From: Nostoc sp. CHAB 5834
Lineage (GTDB): Bacteria; Cyanobacteriota; Cyanobacteriia; Cyanobacteriales; Nostocaceae
Reading direction: 5' to 3'
NCBI GenBank assembly: GCA_020829485.1
Contig: JAIVFU010000017.1
Coordinates: 1-64,000 of the forward strand
DNA length: 64,000 nt
Shown here: positions 19,343 to 28,962 of the stretch, one piece after another
Numbering within the stretch: position 1 is the stretch's first letter
Layout: each line of letters starts with the position of its first letter
The notes under the pieces: model-generated
The model's input: only the letters and a program-made list of their open reading frames with translations
What the model was told of the DNA's origin: nothing
The model's database searches: none
Program-made: the position numbers and the translations under genes

Positions 19343-20212
19343 CTAAAGTGGCTTCACACTAGCGATTTTGCCACCTTGTTTTACTACTCTCTGGAAGTAA
19401 GCAGATAGCCCTTCATAAGGTATAATAACAGCTTGATTGACCCGGCGTGTGCTAGGATAACCGGCTCCAAAAACACCTGCCACTTCAATGCGGTAGAGTC
19501 TGCCTTCTTGACCGAAAGTTCCTGCACCACCGAAAGTGCTGTTGGGGGTAACGCCTTTTTCAGGAGCAACGTAGGAAAAGCCGGAAGGGCCACCAGATGG
19601 AGGAACAACAACAGATGCACTGTTGCGACCTAGTTCAACTGCAAGGCGAGAGGAATTACCTCTAAGTTGGGAGCGATCGCTGCTGGCATAGCCGCGATAA
19701 AGTTGGAACAATCGGCTAAATCCGACAGTTTTCTGACCTGTTTGGGTTGCAAAGCCGCGATAGAAAGGCACAATATTTTCACCAAAGCTACTTTGATATT
19801 CTGCCGAATCAATATAAGAATCAATATCAGCTTCATATCCCTTGGTTTGATATAAGTCTAAGTGATAAACCACCTCAGACTCATCGTATGGCGCACGACC
19901 CAACAAATGTTTATAGTTCAGTTCAATGACGCGAGTTTGAAAACTGTTGTAGAAAAACTTGGATTTGTACAGTTCTGATTTAGCTACTTGACGCACAAAC
20001 TCTTGTACTGTGCTTTTCCCATCGCGCAAAATAGATTCAGCACTTGTGAGACGCTCAGATTTCATTAAGTAATCGTTGCCCAACAGCTGACGATAGACGG
20101 CACTAATTACCTGCTCTATGTCTTCTTTAGTTGCATTTGGGCGCAATTCTACAGGAGCATTATCACTAAAAGCTTCTGTTCCCAAACGGGATGCTGCTGT
20201 TGTAATAGCCAT
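19343..20212 (-). CDS. cpcC: Phycocyanin rod linker CpcC (second copy in operon)
   Basis: A 289-residue rod linker that joins phycocyanin hexamers. The N-terminal PBS-linker (REP) domain spans about 20-180 ([39 protein letters not shown]) and a C-terminal CpcD-like domain spans about 225-289 ([23 protein letters not shown]). The start [17 protein letters not shown] closely resembles CpcC of Anabaena. It follows another, shorter linker gene, so rods may extend by two different linkers. Short heptamer arrays flank it on both sides. Confidence 0.93.
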   Translation of the reverse strand: MAITTAASRLGTEAFSDNAPVELRPNATKEDIEQVISAVYRQLLGNDYLMKSERLTSAESILRDGKSTVQEFVRQVAKSELYKSKFFYNSFQTRVIELNYKHLLGRAPYDESEVVYHLDLYQTKGYEADIDSYIDSAEYQSSFGENIVPFYRGFATQTGQKTVGFSRLFQLYRGYASSDRSQLRGNSSRLAVELGRNSASVVVPPSGGPSGFSYVAPEKGVTPNSTFGGAGTFGQEGRLYRIEVAGVFGAGYPSTRRVNQAVIIPYEGLSAYFQRVVKQGGKIASVKPL

Positions 20213-20246
20213 TGGTAATTTTCCTTTTGTAATTGGTAATTGGTAA

Positions 20247-20318
20247 GGGGAGTGGGGAGTGGGCAGTTGGGAGTGGTGATCGCTACTCCCTACTCCCTAC
20301 TTCCTACTCCCCACCCCG
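20247..20318. repeat. Inverted heptamer STRR arrays between rod linkers
   Basis: GGGGAGT-type heptamers (20247-20276) are followed by complementary ACTCCCT-type heptamers (20283-20318). Transcribed from the cpc operon, the two could pair as a G-rich/C-rich hairpin. Confidence 0.8.
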
Positions 20319-20328
20319 ATTCCCTAAT

Positions 20329-21141
20329 TTATACAGATGTGATGCTAATCACCTTGCTGCCCTTACGATTAAGCTGCTGCAACTTGCTAGAAAGTTGTTC
20401 GTAGGGTACGAGAAATTCCGCACTACCGCGCCGCACTACAGATGAGTTTGGAGAAGCTGCTTGTAGTACCCTAATTCGGTATGTTTCTCCTCTGCCACCT
20501 GATGAGAGGCCCGTTAAGGCTCCTGTAGACACTGGGTAGATGGGTGAAGCTAGATTCTTAGCTATTTCCCAAGTTAGCCGTCCTTTTTTTTGCCCTTGAG
20601 AGCGATCGCTATTGGCATAACCCCGATAAAGTTGGAAAAGTCGGCTATAGCCAACGTTTTTCTGCCCTACTGGGCTATTAAAGCCACGATAGTATGGTAC
20701 TATGTTTTCGCCAAAGCTTTCTTGATATTCTAGTGAGTCAATGTATGAGTTAATCTCAGCTTCGTAACCTTGTGAGTTATAAAGCTCAACGTGGTACGAA
20801 ATCTCTGACTCATCTTCTGGGGCGCGACCCAATAAATGCTTATAATTCAACTCGATAAAGCGAATTTGCGAGTTTGAATGGAAAAACTTATTCCGATAGA
20901 GTTCCGACTGAGCAATGGCTAGCACAAATCCCCTAACTGAAATATCGCCTTGCTGCAACAGTGATTCAGCACTGACAAGACGCTCTGATTCCATTAGGTA
21001 TTCATTACCCAAAACCTGACGGTAAGCTGCCCGGATGATCACTTCCACATCCGTTTGTGTTCTATCGGGACGTAGTTCTGCCAGTCCTGAGTTTTCAAAG
21101 GCTCCAATTCCTAGCCTTGTTGCTTGTCCCAAAGCTGCCAT
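20329..21141 (-). CDS. Phycocyanin rod linker (first copy in operon)
   Basis: A 270-residue rod linker paralogue of the next gene. The PBS-linker domain covers about 18-178 ([38 protein letters not shown]) and the CpcD-like domain about 205-270 ([28 protein letters not shown]). Two rod linkers in a row recall cpcH/cpcI of some chromatically adapting strains and cpcC1/cpcC2 elsewhere. Which rod position each fills cannot be told. The start ATG at 21141 has AGG in a well-placed upstream site. Confidence 0.92.
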   Translation of the reverse strand: MAALGQATRLGIGAFENSGLAELRPDRTQTDVEVIIRAAYRQVLGNEYLMESERLVSAESLLQQGDISVRGFVLAIAQSELYRNKFFHSNSQIRFIELNYKHLLGRAPEDESEISYHVELYNSQGYEAEINSYIDSLEYQESFGENIVPYYRGFNSPVGQKNVGYSRLFQLYRGYANSDRSQGQKKGRLTWEIAKNLASPIYPVSTGALTGLSSGGRGETYRIRVLQAASPNSSVVRRGSAEFLVPYEQLSSKLQQLNRKGSKVISITSV

Positions 21142-21605
21142 CTTTAAACCTCCTCAGTTTTAACTGGAAAACTGAAAACTTTTTAGAAAAATTTTTTCTA
21201 GTTTTTTTAAAAGAAAGAATTCAGGAGTCAGGAGGCAGAATGGGCTAAACCTTAGCTATCCGCTAACAGAATTTAAATCTATGCGACACTTTTTCACGAG
21301 ACGCTCCGCGCAGCTTGCTTCCACAAAGTGCTACGACAAGCTCAGTGGCCACTGGTGGATAACGCACCGTAAAAGAGTCCAGAAGCGCCTGAATCAACGG
21401 TAAAACACCACCCTAAATATGCATTAGTAGTCAATTTTAGTAGTGATGGGTCTGAATCCCACACTCAAAGATTTCTAAATTCTGTGTTCCTAATTCTGCA
21501 TTCTTCTTTAACAGTCTTTTGAAAATAAAACTGCCCAGAAAGGTAAACCAACTCCTAGCTATTTGCTAACAGAGCTTGTTTTCCTTTCCGGGCTAAATAC
21601 ACTCT
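21142..21605. other. cpcA-linker intergenic region
   Basis: No gene is seen in these 464 bases inside the cpc operon. The half next to cpcA holds a stem-loop (described separately). About 21,283-21,372 carries a dispersed GC-rich repeat (GACGCTCCGCGCAGCTTGCT) related to those at 23,100 and 59,780. Confidence 0.6.
21533..21593 (-). terminator. Stem-loop downstream of cpcA (attenuator)
   Basis: On the minus strand, GCCCGGAAAGGAAAAC (21593 downward) pairs with the reverse of GTTTACCTTTCTGGGC near 21,533-21,548, with a G-U pair and one bulge. It lies 12 bases past the cpcA stop. Such structures are known after cpcBA and fit a high cpcBA to linker mRNA ratio. A weak T-rich tract follows. Confidence 0.7.
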
Positions 21606-22094
21606 TTAGCTTAGAGCGTTAATTGCGTAGTCGATGTAGGAATTAGCTTCTACACCAGGGTCGCCACTTAAACCGTGGTTAGCCTTGATGTACTTGAGAG
21701 CTTCAACGTACCAGCTGGGAGATAGATCAAAGGTGCGGTTGATTTCAGCTAAACCAGAAATCAAGAAGTCATCCAAGGGGCCTGTACCACCGACAACTAA
21801 GGAATAGGTAACAATCCGCAGGTAGTAGCCGATGTCACGCGCACACTTTTCTTTACCGGTGTTGGTAGAAGCGAAGTTAGGGCCTTGTTGTTGAGTGGTG
21901 TAGGGGAACTTGTTGTACACCGCTTGAGCTGCACCTTCTGTCAAACGTTGGGCATTGGCGCTCAAAGCTTTTGCTGCTTCTAAGCTAGCTGGAGCTTGGC
22001 GGAAACGACCAAAAGCGGTTTGAATTTCGGTGCTGGAAAGAAAGCGGCCTTGAGAATCTGCTGCTGCAACTGCTTCGGTAAGAGGTGTCTTCAT
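21606..22094 (-). CDS. cpcA: C-phycocyanin alpha subunit
   Basis: A 162-residue phycobiliprotein, the exact usual length. The chromophore-binding Cys84 is in [20 protein letters not shown]; phycocyanobilin is attached there by CpcE/CpcF encoded downstream. With CpcB it forms the hexameric discs of phycobilisome rods on the thylakoid surface. GGGAG is well placed before the ATG. Light-dependent expression is usual for this operon, but no regulator site can be read here. Confidence 0.98.
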   Translation of the reverse strand: MKTPLTEAVAAADSQGRFLSSTEIQTAFGRFRQAPASLEAAKALSANAQRLTEGAAQAVYNKFPYTTQQQGPNFASTNTGKEKCARDIGYYLRIVTYSLVVGGTGPLDDFLISGLAEINRTFDLSPSWYVEALKYIKANHGLSGDPGVEANSYIDYAINALS

Positions 22095-22183
22095 GGGTTT
22101 AGTATCTCCCTATTTACAATCTTGTTGAAATTTGTTTTGTCTAACTGACAGTAGTCAGTCAATAGTCTTAAAGCGGGTTTAGT

Positions 22184-22705
22184 TTAACCTACTGCTGCGG
22201 CTGCACGATCAAAGTAGCTAGCAACTTCAGATGATATAGCGCTGCAATCGCCTCTGGTGATACCATTGGTGTCGTTAACAAGAGCCAAAGCTGCTTCCTT
22301 CATTTTTTGTACGCCAACTGCTACTGAAGCACCAGGAGTTCCTAGAGCCAAGTAGGTTTCGCGCAGACCGTTTAGACAACGGTCATCTAACACACTTGCA
22401 TCACCAGCAAAGATTGCATAAGTGACATAGCGTAAGATGATTTCCATGTCGCGCAAGCAAGCAGCATTACGACGGCTTGTGTAAGCATTACCACCAGGAG
22501 CAATCAACTGAGGTTGTTCTGCGAATAGAGCGCGAGCTGCATTGGCAACAATTGCTGAGGAGTTGCTGGTAATCCGGTTTACGGTATCTGCACGCTTGTT
22601 GCCATCTTTAACGAGGGCACTTAGAGCGTCCAACTGAGCAGCGCTGAGATATTCACCGCGTGCATCAGCTTGGGTGATTACTTTTGCAAATGCATCTAAA
22701 ACCAT
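22184..22705 (-). CDS. cpcB: C-phycocyanin beta subunit
   Basis: A 173-residue phycobiliprotein and first gene of the operon. Bilin Cys residues are Cys83 ([20 protein letters not shown]) and Cys154 ([12 protein letters not shown]). Asn73, the site of gamma-N-methylation in beta subunits, is present in [15 protein letters not shown] lies eight bases before the start. The cpcA start follows 89 bases after its stop, the normal arrangement. Confidence 0.98.
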   Translation of the reverse strand: MVLDAFAKVITQADARGEYLSAAQLDALSALVKDGNKRADTVNRITSNSSAIVANAARALFAEQPQLIAPGGNAYTSRRNAACLRDMEIILRYVTYAIFAGDASVLDDRCLNGLRETYLALGTPGASVAVGVQKMKEAALALVNDTNGITRGDCSAISSEVASYFDRAAAAVG

Positions 22706-23636
22706 TGCTTTTGTCTCCTAGTTTGCTTGGTTAAGAATAATTGGACTCAAAACTGAATGGTTCAGTTTGTTTTTGATGTCAGTACTGCCTGACGAGTTAC
22801 GAAAGGTTCAAAACAGACATCCACGGAATAAGTTTACGATCTCCAGGCTTTCAGATTAAAACTTTTGTTAAAAAACTTAAAACTTCTGTAAACGACTGGA
22901 AAACCTGATTAGATGTTGTTTTTTCCTTCTAAGTTATCTTTATACAATGCTGCCGCGTCATTATTTATTACAAATTATTGTTATGTTTGTTAATTTAGTT
23001 TACATAACTTTACAGATTTATTTCTTTTAGCTATTGACTTTTCTTCAACCAAAAAGATGGGATAATTTCTCTCTGGGAAATCCCTTTAAGGGTACGTAGG
23101 CGTAGCTTGCTTCTCCGTTCGCGGAGCGTGCCGTAGGCAAAGAGTACGGCACGCTCAGTGACCACCGCAGGCATCGCATATTTAAGTTGCGTAGTATTGG
23201 CTACTTCCTAGCTACTGCCAAGGGTACGCGCTATGAACTCACGTCTGCATTGCAAGCGTGGGTTAATAGCGGTAGTTAACTATAGCGCTTCTCGGTTGAG
23301 TCCAATACAGACCTAACCCCCAGCCCCTTCCCTACTAGCGTTGGGGAGCAAGATTCAAAGCCTCTCTCCTTTTAGGAGCTACTGTGTATACACAAGTCTG
23401 AAATATCTGCTTAACCAAGGTTTTACCCCACCCTAACCCTCCCCGATGCATTGGAGAGGGAACTAGATTTCCTATTTCCCCCCTTTATAAGGGGGGATTA
23501 AGGGGGGTAATTTAACTTGTGTATACACCTTTAGGAGAGAGGTCAGAGTGTATTGCATCCACGCGAGAACCGCTATATGCAATCGGGTGACTTAGGATTA
23601 TTTGACTTTTGAATGCGTGACTTCCACCTTGGGGTA
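22706..23636. other. cpc promoter region and repeat cluster
   Basis: No gene is seen in 931 bases. The AT-rich part at 22,720-23,060 should hold the cpcB leader and promoter on the minus strand. About 23,095-23,180 is a GC-rich dispersed repeat (TAGGCGTAGCTTGCTTCTCC, CGCGGAGCGTGCCGTAGGCA). About 23,310-23,378 continued at 23,530 is a C-rich palindromic repeat interrupted by a small element (23,379-23,529). Confidence 0.6.
23379..23529. mobile_element. 151-bp MITE-like element with 8-bp target duplication
   Basis: The ends are CTACTGTGTATACACAAGT (23379-23397) and ACTTGTGTATACACC (23515-23529), inverted copies of one another. TTTAGGAG stands directly outside both ends (23371-23378 and 23530-23537). 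Removing the element and one duplicate restores a simple palindromic repeat (CCTCTCTCCTTTTAGGAGAG). No transposase is encoded. The same ends occur at 44,135-44,409. Confidence 0.8.
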
Positions 23637-24656
23637 CTAGCTCCTGCCAAACACACTACCAAGGGCACGCGCCATATTTTGCGGTTGCATTGCATCCATT
23701 GCGGCGGTGGGTTCGTAGCCGCAGTGAACCATGCAATCGGCACACTTGGGATTTCCACTCTTCTGGCCGTATTGACTCCAGTCAGTTTGTGCTACTAATT
23801 CCCTGAAGGTAGAGTAATAACCTTCATTTAGCAGATAGCAAGGTTTTTGCCAGCCGAGAACGCTATAACTTGGGCTACCCCAAGGCGTGCATTCGTAGTC
23901 TTTTTCACCAGTGAGAAAATCTAAGAAAAGCGGATTGTGATTGAAGTTCCAGTTTTTTTCACCAGCTTTGTAGGGAGCCAGAATTTGCCGAAAGAGGGTG
24001 CGTGTTTGTTCTCGATGCAGAAAATGATCTTGATCTGGTGCCCACTCATAACTGTAGCCGGGAGAAATCATCATTCCGTCAGTATTTAGTGTGTCCAGAA
24101 AGTCGAAGAACTCTTGCATATCTTTGGGTTGAGTACCTTCAAAGATAGTGGTGTTAGTGGTGACACGAAAACCTTTAGCTTTAGCGGCGCGAATAGCTTT
24201 GACAGCAATATCAAAAACACCTTTGCGATCGACACATTGATCGTGCAACTCCCGCATTCCATCTAAATGGACGCTAAAAGTCAGGTAAGGAGAAGGTTGA
24301 AACTTATCCAGGCTCTTTTCTAACAACAAGCCATTGGTACACAAGTAAATATATTTCTTGCGCTCAATTAATCCCTGAACAATTTCGTCAATCTGGGGAT
24401 GTAGAAGCGGTTCTCCCCCAGGAATTGAGACAACCGGTGCGCCACACTCTTCCACTGCGGCAAAGCACTGTTCTGGGGTGAGATTTTGCTTTAAAATTTC
24501 CTTTGGATGTTGGATTTTACCACAACCAGTACAGGCTAGATTACACCGAAAAAGCGGTTCCAACATCAATACTAAGGGGAAGCGTTTACGTCCTTTCAAA
24601 CGCTGGGTAACAAGATACTTCCCAATATCCATAGCTTGTTGTAGATTAACTGCCAT
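23637..24656 (-). CDS. hpnH: Adenosylhopane synthase, radical SAM HpnH
   Basis: A 339-residue B12-binding-type radical SAM protein that joins the 5'-deoxyadenosyl group to diploptene to make adenosylhopane, first step of C35 hopanoid side chains. The Fe-S motif CX3CX2C is CNLACTGC near residues 38-45, followed by the SAM motif [13 protein letters not shown] second Cys cluster lies near the C-terminus ([16 protein letters not shown]). Length matches the family. It follows hpnA by 42 bases, so the two form an operon. A GCGATCGC site is in the gap. Confidence 0.95.
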   Translation of the reverse strand: MAVNLQQAMDIGKYLVTQRLKGRKRFPLVLMLEPLFRCNLACTGCGKIQHPKEILKQNLTPEQCFAAVEECGAPVVSIPGGEPLLHPQIDEIVQGLIERKKYIYLCTNGLLLEKSLDKFQPSPYLTFSVHLDGMRELHDQCVDRKGVFDIAVKAIRAAKAKGFRVTTNTTIFEGTQPKDMQEFFDFLDTLNTDGMMISPGYSYEWAPDQDHFLHREQTRTLFRQILAPYKAGEKNWNFNHNPLFLDFLTGEKDYECTPWGSPSYSVLGWQKPCYLLNEGYYSTFRELVAQTDWSQYGQKSGNPKCADCMVHCGYEPTAAMDAMQPQNMARALGSVFGRS

Positions 24657-24698
24657 TGTTGCGATCGCTCCTCTCTTAGATATAAATACACCACGTTC

Positions 24699-25769
24699 TC
24701 AACCCCAAGATTTATCTGTGGGGTCTTTAATTTTGAATTTTGAATTTCTAATTTTGAATTCCCCAGAGGGGTTGACATACCCCTGAGCAACAAACCAATC
24801 TACAGCATCCTTAAGTGCCGCTTTTAGCGGAGATTGAGGTAGACCTAACTCTCGTACAGCCTTAGCGGCATTGTAATACATAGGTTGTTTCGCCATCCGA
24901 ACCCCATCCAAGGGCACTGAGGGCGATTTCCCCAAGGGTGCGAGAATCTTTTCATCAACCCAGGCAACACTAAGAGGGAGCCAAGCGGGTACTGTTCGTT
25001 GAGGCGCGCTTAGACCGGTGATATCGGCGAGTTGTTCGAGTAGTTCCTTGAGACTGAGGTTTTGATTACCTAAGATATAGCGATCGCCTGATTTACCCCG
25101 TTGCAAAGCCAGTAAATGCCCCCATGCCACATCCTGCACATCGATAAAATTCAAACCAGTATCTAAGTAAAAGGGCATTTGCCGCCGCAAAAACCGCAGA
25201 ATTATATCACCCGTGGGGGTAGGTTTGATATCCAACGAGCCAATTGGGCTGCTGGGATTGACTATAACTACCTCTTGACCTTTAGCAACGGCTTGTATGG
25301 CTTCTTGTTCAGCGAGAAACTTAGATTTTTTGTAGTCACTCACCAACTTTTCTAAGGGACTCTGATGTGTTTCATCCACAACTTCCCCAGATGATCCTAC
25401 CCCAATTGCCGCTACTGAACTAGTATAAACCGTGCGCTCAATGCCAGCTTTGCCCGCTGCTGCCAATACATTGCGTGTACCCAGAACATTGTTATGGTAG
25501 AGTAACTCCCGGTCTGTTTGCCACAGGGAATAATGGGCTGCCACATGAAATAAATATTCACAACCTCTCATCTGTTGCCAGAGATTTGGATCGTTCAAAT
25601 CGCCTTTGACAATTTCCACCTCCAAACCGCGTAGATTATCCAAATTGCTGTTTGAGCGTACCAGGGCTTTGACATCATATCCTTGTTGGAGTAACAGCCG
25701 TACCAAGTGGGCACCAATAAAGCCCGTACCCCCGGTGACAAAAACCTTTTGAGATTTTGGATTGAGCAA
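24699..25769 (-). CDS. hpnA: Hopanoid-associated sugar epimerase/reductase HpnA
   Basis: A 356-residue NAD(P)-dependent short-chain (extended) dehydrogenase. The Rossmann motif is TGGTGFIGAHLVRLL near 12-26, with the YxxxK element as DYKKSKFLAEQEA. HpnA proteins travel with hopanoid side-chain genes; their exact step is not settled. It precedes hpnH. The last 20 residues (GEFKIRNSKFKIKDPTDKSW) come from AT-rich repeat DNA of the AATTTTGAATTTTGAATT type and look like a recent extension beyond the usual end near VAQGYV. Confidence 0.93.
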   Translation of the reverse strand: MLNPKSQKVFVTGGTGFIGAHLVRLLLQQGYDVKALVRSNSNLDNLRGLEVEIVKGDLNDPNLWQQMRGCEYLFHVAAHYSLWQTDRELLYHNNVLGTRNVLAAAGKAGIERTVYTSSVAAIGVGSSGEVVDETHQSPLEKLVSDYKKSKFLAEQEAIQAVAKGQEVVIVNPSSPIGSLDIKPTPTGDIILRFLRRQMPFYLDTGLNFIDVQDVAWGHLLALQRGKSGDRYILGNQNLSLKELLEQLADITGLSAPQRTVPAWLPLSVAWVDEKILAPLGKSPSVPLDGVRMAKQPMYYNAAKAVRELGLPQSPLKAALKDAVDWFVAQGYVNPSGEFKIRNSKFKIKDPTDKSWG

Positions 25770-26026
25770 TTTGGGATTTCCTGTTTTGAATAGGGATTGG
25801 GGATTAGGCTTGCCGTGAGCGTAGCCGAACGGGACTAAGGACTATTGGTGACAAGTTAAGCCTGTATACCTTTCTTTATTCTCGTAATCAAGTCAACTTT
25901 GCGTCTAAGAGCGATCGCACAGAGGTTTATCAAACTCACATTGCAAGTAAGTCAGTTGCCCAGCCTGTGATAATATAAGTCTCAAAGATAAGTATTTTTA
26001 CTATTACAAATTGTTAAGGATCAAAT

Positions 26027-26431
26027 ATGGACCCTATTTCTCTAATTATTGCAGCTTTAGGCGCTGGTGCGATCGCTGCTGCTAAAGATACCGCAGGAAC
26101 AGCCGTTAAAGATGCCTATCAGGGATTGAAAACGTTGATTAAGAAGAAGTTTGAAAGTGAACCAAAAGCCCAAATGGTTCTGGAAGAACACGAAACAGAT
26201 CCTGAAACATATAATGCGCCACTTAAAAAGAAATTAGCTGAAGCTGGTGCAGATAAAGATCAAGAAATTATTAAGTTAGCTGAAAATTTACTCAATCAAG
26301 TCAAAGAACAGCCAGGTGGACAGCAGATTATTAGCCAAAATATCAGTAATGTCAAATATGCCGCTACCTCTGGTTCTGGTAATGCAAGTATCAGTGGTAT
26401 CACTGAAAAAAACCCATCACAGGAAGACTAA
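26027..26431 (+). CDS. HeLo/Bell-like small protein with C-terminal amyloid-type motif
   Basis: A 134-residue protein. Residues 1-20 (MDPISLIIAALGAGAIAAAK) form a hydrophobic Gly/Ala helix right at the N-terminus, then an amphipathic helical domain follows to about 95 (AYQGLKTLIKKKFES, PLKKKLAEAGADKDQEIIKL). This plan resembles fungal HeLo and bacterial Bell domains, which permeabilise membranes when switched on. The tail (105-124) is NISNVKYAATSGSGNASISG, rich in Ser, Asn and Gly. The next gene begins with nearly the same motif. AAGGA stands before the ATG. The domain match is by appearance only; function as a membrane-active effector is inferred. Confidence 0.75.
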   Translation: MDPISLIIAALGAGAIAAAKDTAGTAVKDAYQGLKTLIKKKFESEPKAQMVLEEHETDPETYNAPLKKKLAEAGADKDQEIIKLAENLLNQVKEQPGGQQIISQNISNVKYAATSGSGNASISGITEKNPSQED

Positions 26432-26462
26432 AACTGTAACTTAATTAACCAGGGTAGCTTTC

Positions 26463-28901
26463 ATGCCGGAGCAAGGTGAGATCCAACAAAGTATTACGGG
26501 GACTGAATATGCGGCTACTTCAGCGACTGGCAATGCAAGTATCACTATTACTAACTACTACTATGGAGAAGAAGCAAAATTAGTCCCTTCTGATTCTACG
26601 GACTCTAATAGTGAATCTCTCCGCTGTCCTTATCAGGGTTTGTTTCATTTTGGCCCCAATGAGGCTGAGTTTTTCTTTGGGCGTGAAATATTTATAGAAG
26701 AACTTTATAGTGCAACTAAAACCAATAATTTTATTCCGGTGTTAGGTGCATCAGGAAGCGGTAAATCTTCGGTGGTATTAGCTGGATTAGTCCCTAAGTT
26801 GCAAAAAGCGGGTCATTGGCAGTTTACTCACTTTCGTCCTGGTTCTGATCCTTTCCATGCGATCGCTTTAGCTCTTGTTCCTCTTTATACACCTGATTTA
26901 GATCAAACTGACCAAATTGCCCAAGCCCGAAAGATGGCTGGTTACTTGCAAGATGGCTCTGTTGTTCTCTCGGACGTTTTTGCTAAAATTCGGCAAAATC
27001 ACCCTAATCATCGGGTGCTACTGATTGCTGACCAATTTGAAGAAATTTACACACTCTGTAACAATCAGGAAATACGCCGTAAGTTTCTCGACTGTTTATT
27101 AGCCAGTCTAGAAACTCCTGTTTCTCTGTCTTCATCGGCTACGGTGTTGGTGACAACGATGCGGGCAGATTTTTTGGGAAATGCTCTCTCCTATCGTCCT
27201 TTTGCTGATGTGTTGCAAAATGCTGACTTGAAACTGGGGCCGATGAATCGGAAAGAACTAACAGAAGTCATTGAAAAACCTGCCCAAAAATTAGGGGTGA
27301 CATTTGCAACAGGACTGGTAGAACGCATTCTGGATGATGTGGAAGACCAACCGGGAAATTTACCTTTGCTAGAGTTTGCTTTGACAGAGTTGTGGAACAA
27401 GCGATCGGGTAAACAATTAAGTCACAAAATCTATGAAGAAATTGGTCGAGTAGAAGGTGCGTTAGCTCGCCATGCTGATGAGAAATATGGCAACTTGACT
27501 GATGATGAGAAAGAAAAAGTCCGGCGGATTTTTATTCAATTGGTGCGTCCGGGTGAGGGAGCAGAGGATACAAGACGCATAGCGATGAAAGCGGAATTGG
27601 GGGAGCAAAGCTGGTCTTTGGTAAAAAAATTAGCTGATGCTCGGTTGGTGGTGACAAGTCGCAATCTCAGCAGTCAAGAAACGGTCGAAGTAGTCCATGA
27701 AGCTCTGATTCGTAATTGGGGAGAACTGCGAAAATGGATGAATACAAACCGCGTTTTTAGAGCTTGGCAAGAACGACTGCGGGGAGCAAAGGGACAATGG
27801 GAAGCAACGAATCGAGATTCGGGTTCATTGTTGCGTGGTGCAGCTTTGGCGGAGGCAGAAGAAAAACTGAAAGAACGCCCAGACGACTTAATTGATGAGA
27901 AAGAATTTATTGAGCAGAGTATCCAAGAACGCGATCGCCTAGAAAAAGCGGAACAAACCCGTCTAGAGCGCGAATTAAGCTATCTTGAAAAAGCTTTGGA
28001 CGAAGAAGAGAAAGCCCGTCAAGCAGAAAGAAAAGTGCGTAAGGAAGCTCAGATTAAAAGCAGATGGGCGATCGCCACAGCAGTCTTGGCGATCGCGGCT
28101 TTAATTGTTTTCGGGTTTTCTGTCTTGGAGCAGCAGAAGTCTCGGAAAACAATTGAGGCTGTCTTTTTAGCACAAGATACTAATGAAATTCTAAATGCTT
28201 TGCCCGAACTTCTTAAAGAAGCAGATAAAATTAAGCGTAGTTTTGATCAATCTAATAATACATCAGATTCTCAAACAGCAATTAACTACTATCAAAATAA
28301 TAAAGAAAAAATCAATCGTGCATTTGCTTACTATCGTAGGATTTTAACAACTTCTTATCAACTTCAACAAGCAATTGAAAAAAATCGAAATAACTTCCCA
28401 TACAATATCGAGCAAAAAATCAAAGAAGGATTTTCTAAACCTGCGGAAACTTCATTAGCTCAGATGATCCATCGGTATCGAATACCAGAATTAGAGTCTT
28501 ATCTTAAGCAAAAAAATTTTGGAAAACGTATTGATGGTATGAAAACTACAGACTTTGAGAATCGTTATACAAAGGGTGCTTTACAAACTACGTATGTAAT
28601 TTTAGAAAGAGAATCAGGTGCAGGTGCAGATTTAAACCAAAATGGTTTAATTGATACTCCAGAGGAAGTAAACCAAATGCCCTGTGAAACTTTGCAAAAA
28701 ATTAATAATTTATGGCAACATTATACCAATAACCATTGTGGGTGGCTCGGTGATAATGATGAATTATATCAGGATACTGATTGTAAATTAGATCAGGATG
28801 AAAGTACACTTACAATGTTAGTAATTGAGACTCCTAATGACGATTCTCTAAAGGCTCGGATTGAGGAAAGTGTTAAATGTGAGGTAACTCCAAAACCCTA
28901 A
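26463..28901 (+). CDS. nSTAND1 NTPase with N-terminal amyloid-type motif, TM helix and EF-hand
   Basis: An 812-residue STAND-class NTPase. Residues 11-29 (ITGTEYAATSATGNASITI) copy the tail of the upstream protein. The nSTAND1 signature CPYQGLFHFGPNEAEFFFGR lies at 55-74, Walker A GASGSGKS at 95-102 and Walker B VLLIADQFEE at 185-194, followed by the helical/winged-helix part (VEVVHEALIRNW). A coiled coil spans about 480-530 and a membrane helix about 534-555. Instead of WD40 repeats there is a 255-residue tail with a canonical EF-hand loop, DLNQNGLIDTPE, near 722-735. The gap to the upstream gene is 31 bases. By analogy to NLR-effector pairs it would sense a trigger and template its partner; the trigger is unknown. 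Confidence 0.85.
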   Translation: MPEQGEIQQSITGTEYAATSATGNASITITNYYYGEEAKLVPSDSTDSNSESLRCPYQGLFHFGPNEAEFFFGREIFIEELYSATKTNNFIPVLGASGSGKSSVVLAGLVPKLQKAGHWQFTHFRPGSDPFHAIALALVPLYTPDLDQTDQIAQARKMAGYLQDGSVVLSDVFAKIRQNHPNHRVLLIADQFEEIYTLCNNQEIRRKFLDCLLASLETPVSLSSSATVLVTTMRADFLGNALSYRPFADVLQNADLKLGPMNRKELTEVIEKPAQKLGVTFATGLVERILDDVEDQPGNLPLLEFALTELWNKRSGKQLSHKIYEEIGRVEGALARHADEKYGNLTDDEKEKVRRIFIQLVRPGEGAEDTRRIAMKAELGEQSWSLVKKLADARLVVTSRNLSSQETVEVVHEALIRNWGELRKWMNTNRVFRAWQERLRGAKGQWEATNRDSGSLLRGAALAEAEEKLKERPDDLIDEKEFIEQSIQERDRLEKAEQTRLERELSYLEKALDEEEKARQAERKVRKEAQIKSRWAIATAVLAIAALIVFGFSVLEQQKSRKTIEAVFLAQDTNEILNALPELLKEADKIKRSFDQSNNTSDSQTAINYYQNNKEKINRAFAYYRRILTTSYQLQQAIEKNRNNFPYNIEQKIKEGFSKPAETSLAQMIHRYRIPELESYLKQKNFGKRIDGMKTTDFENRYTKGALQTTYVILERESGAGADLNQNGLIDTPEEVNQMPCETLQKINNLWQHYTNNHCGWLGDNDELYQDTDCKLDQDESTLTMLVIETPNDDSLKARIEESVKCEVTPKP

Positions 28902-28962
28902 GTTCTAAAGCTTTAAAACCTTAAGTTTATCCCGATAAAAACCAATAAAATAAGGAGAAGAA

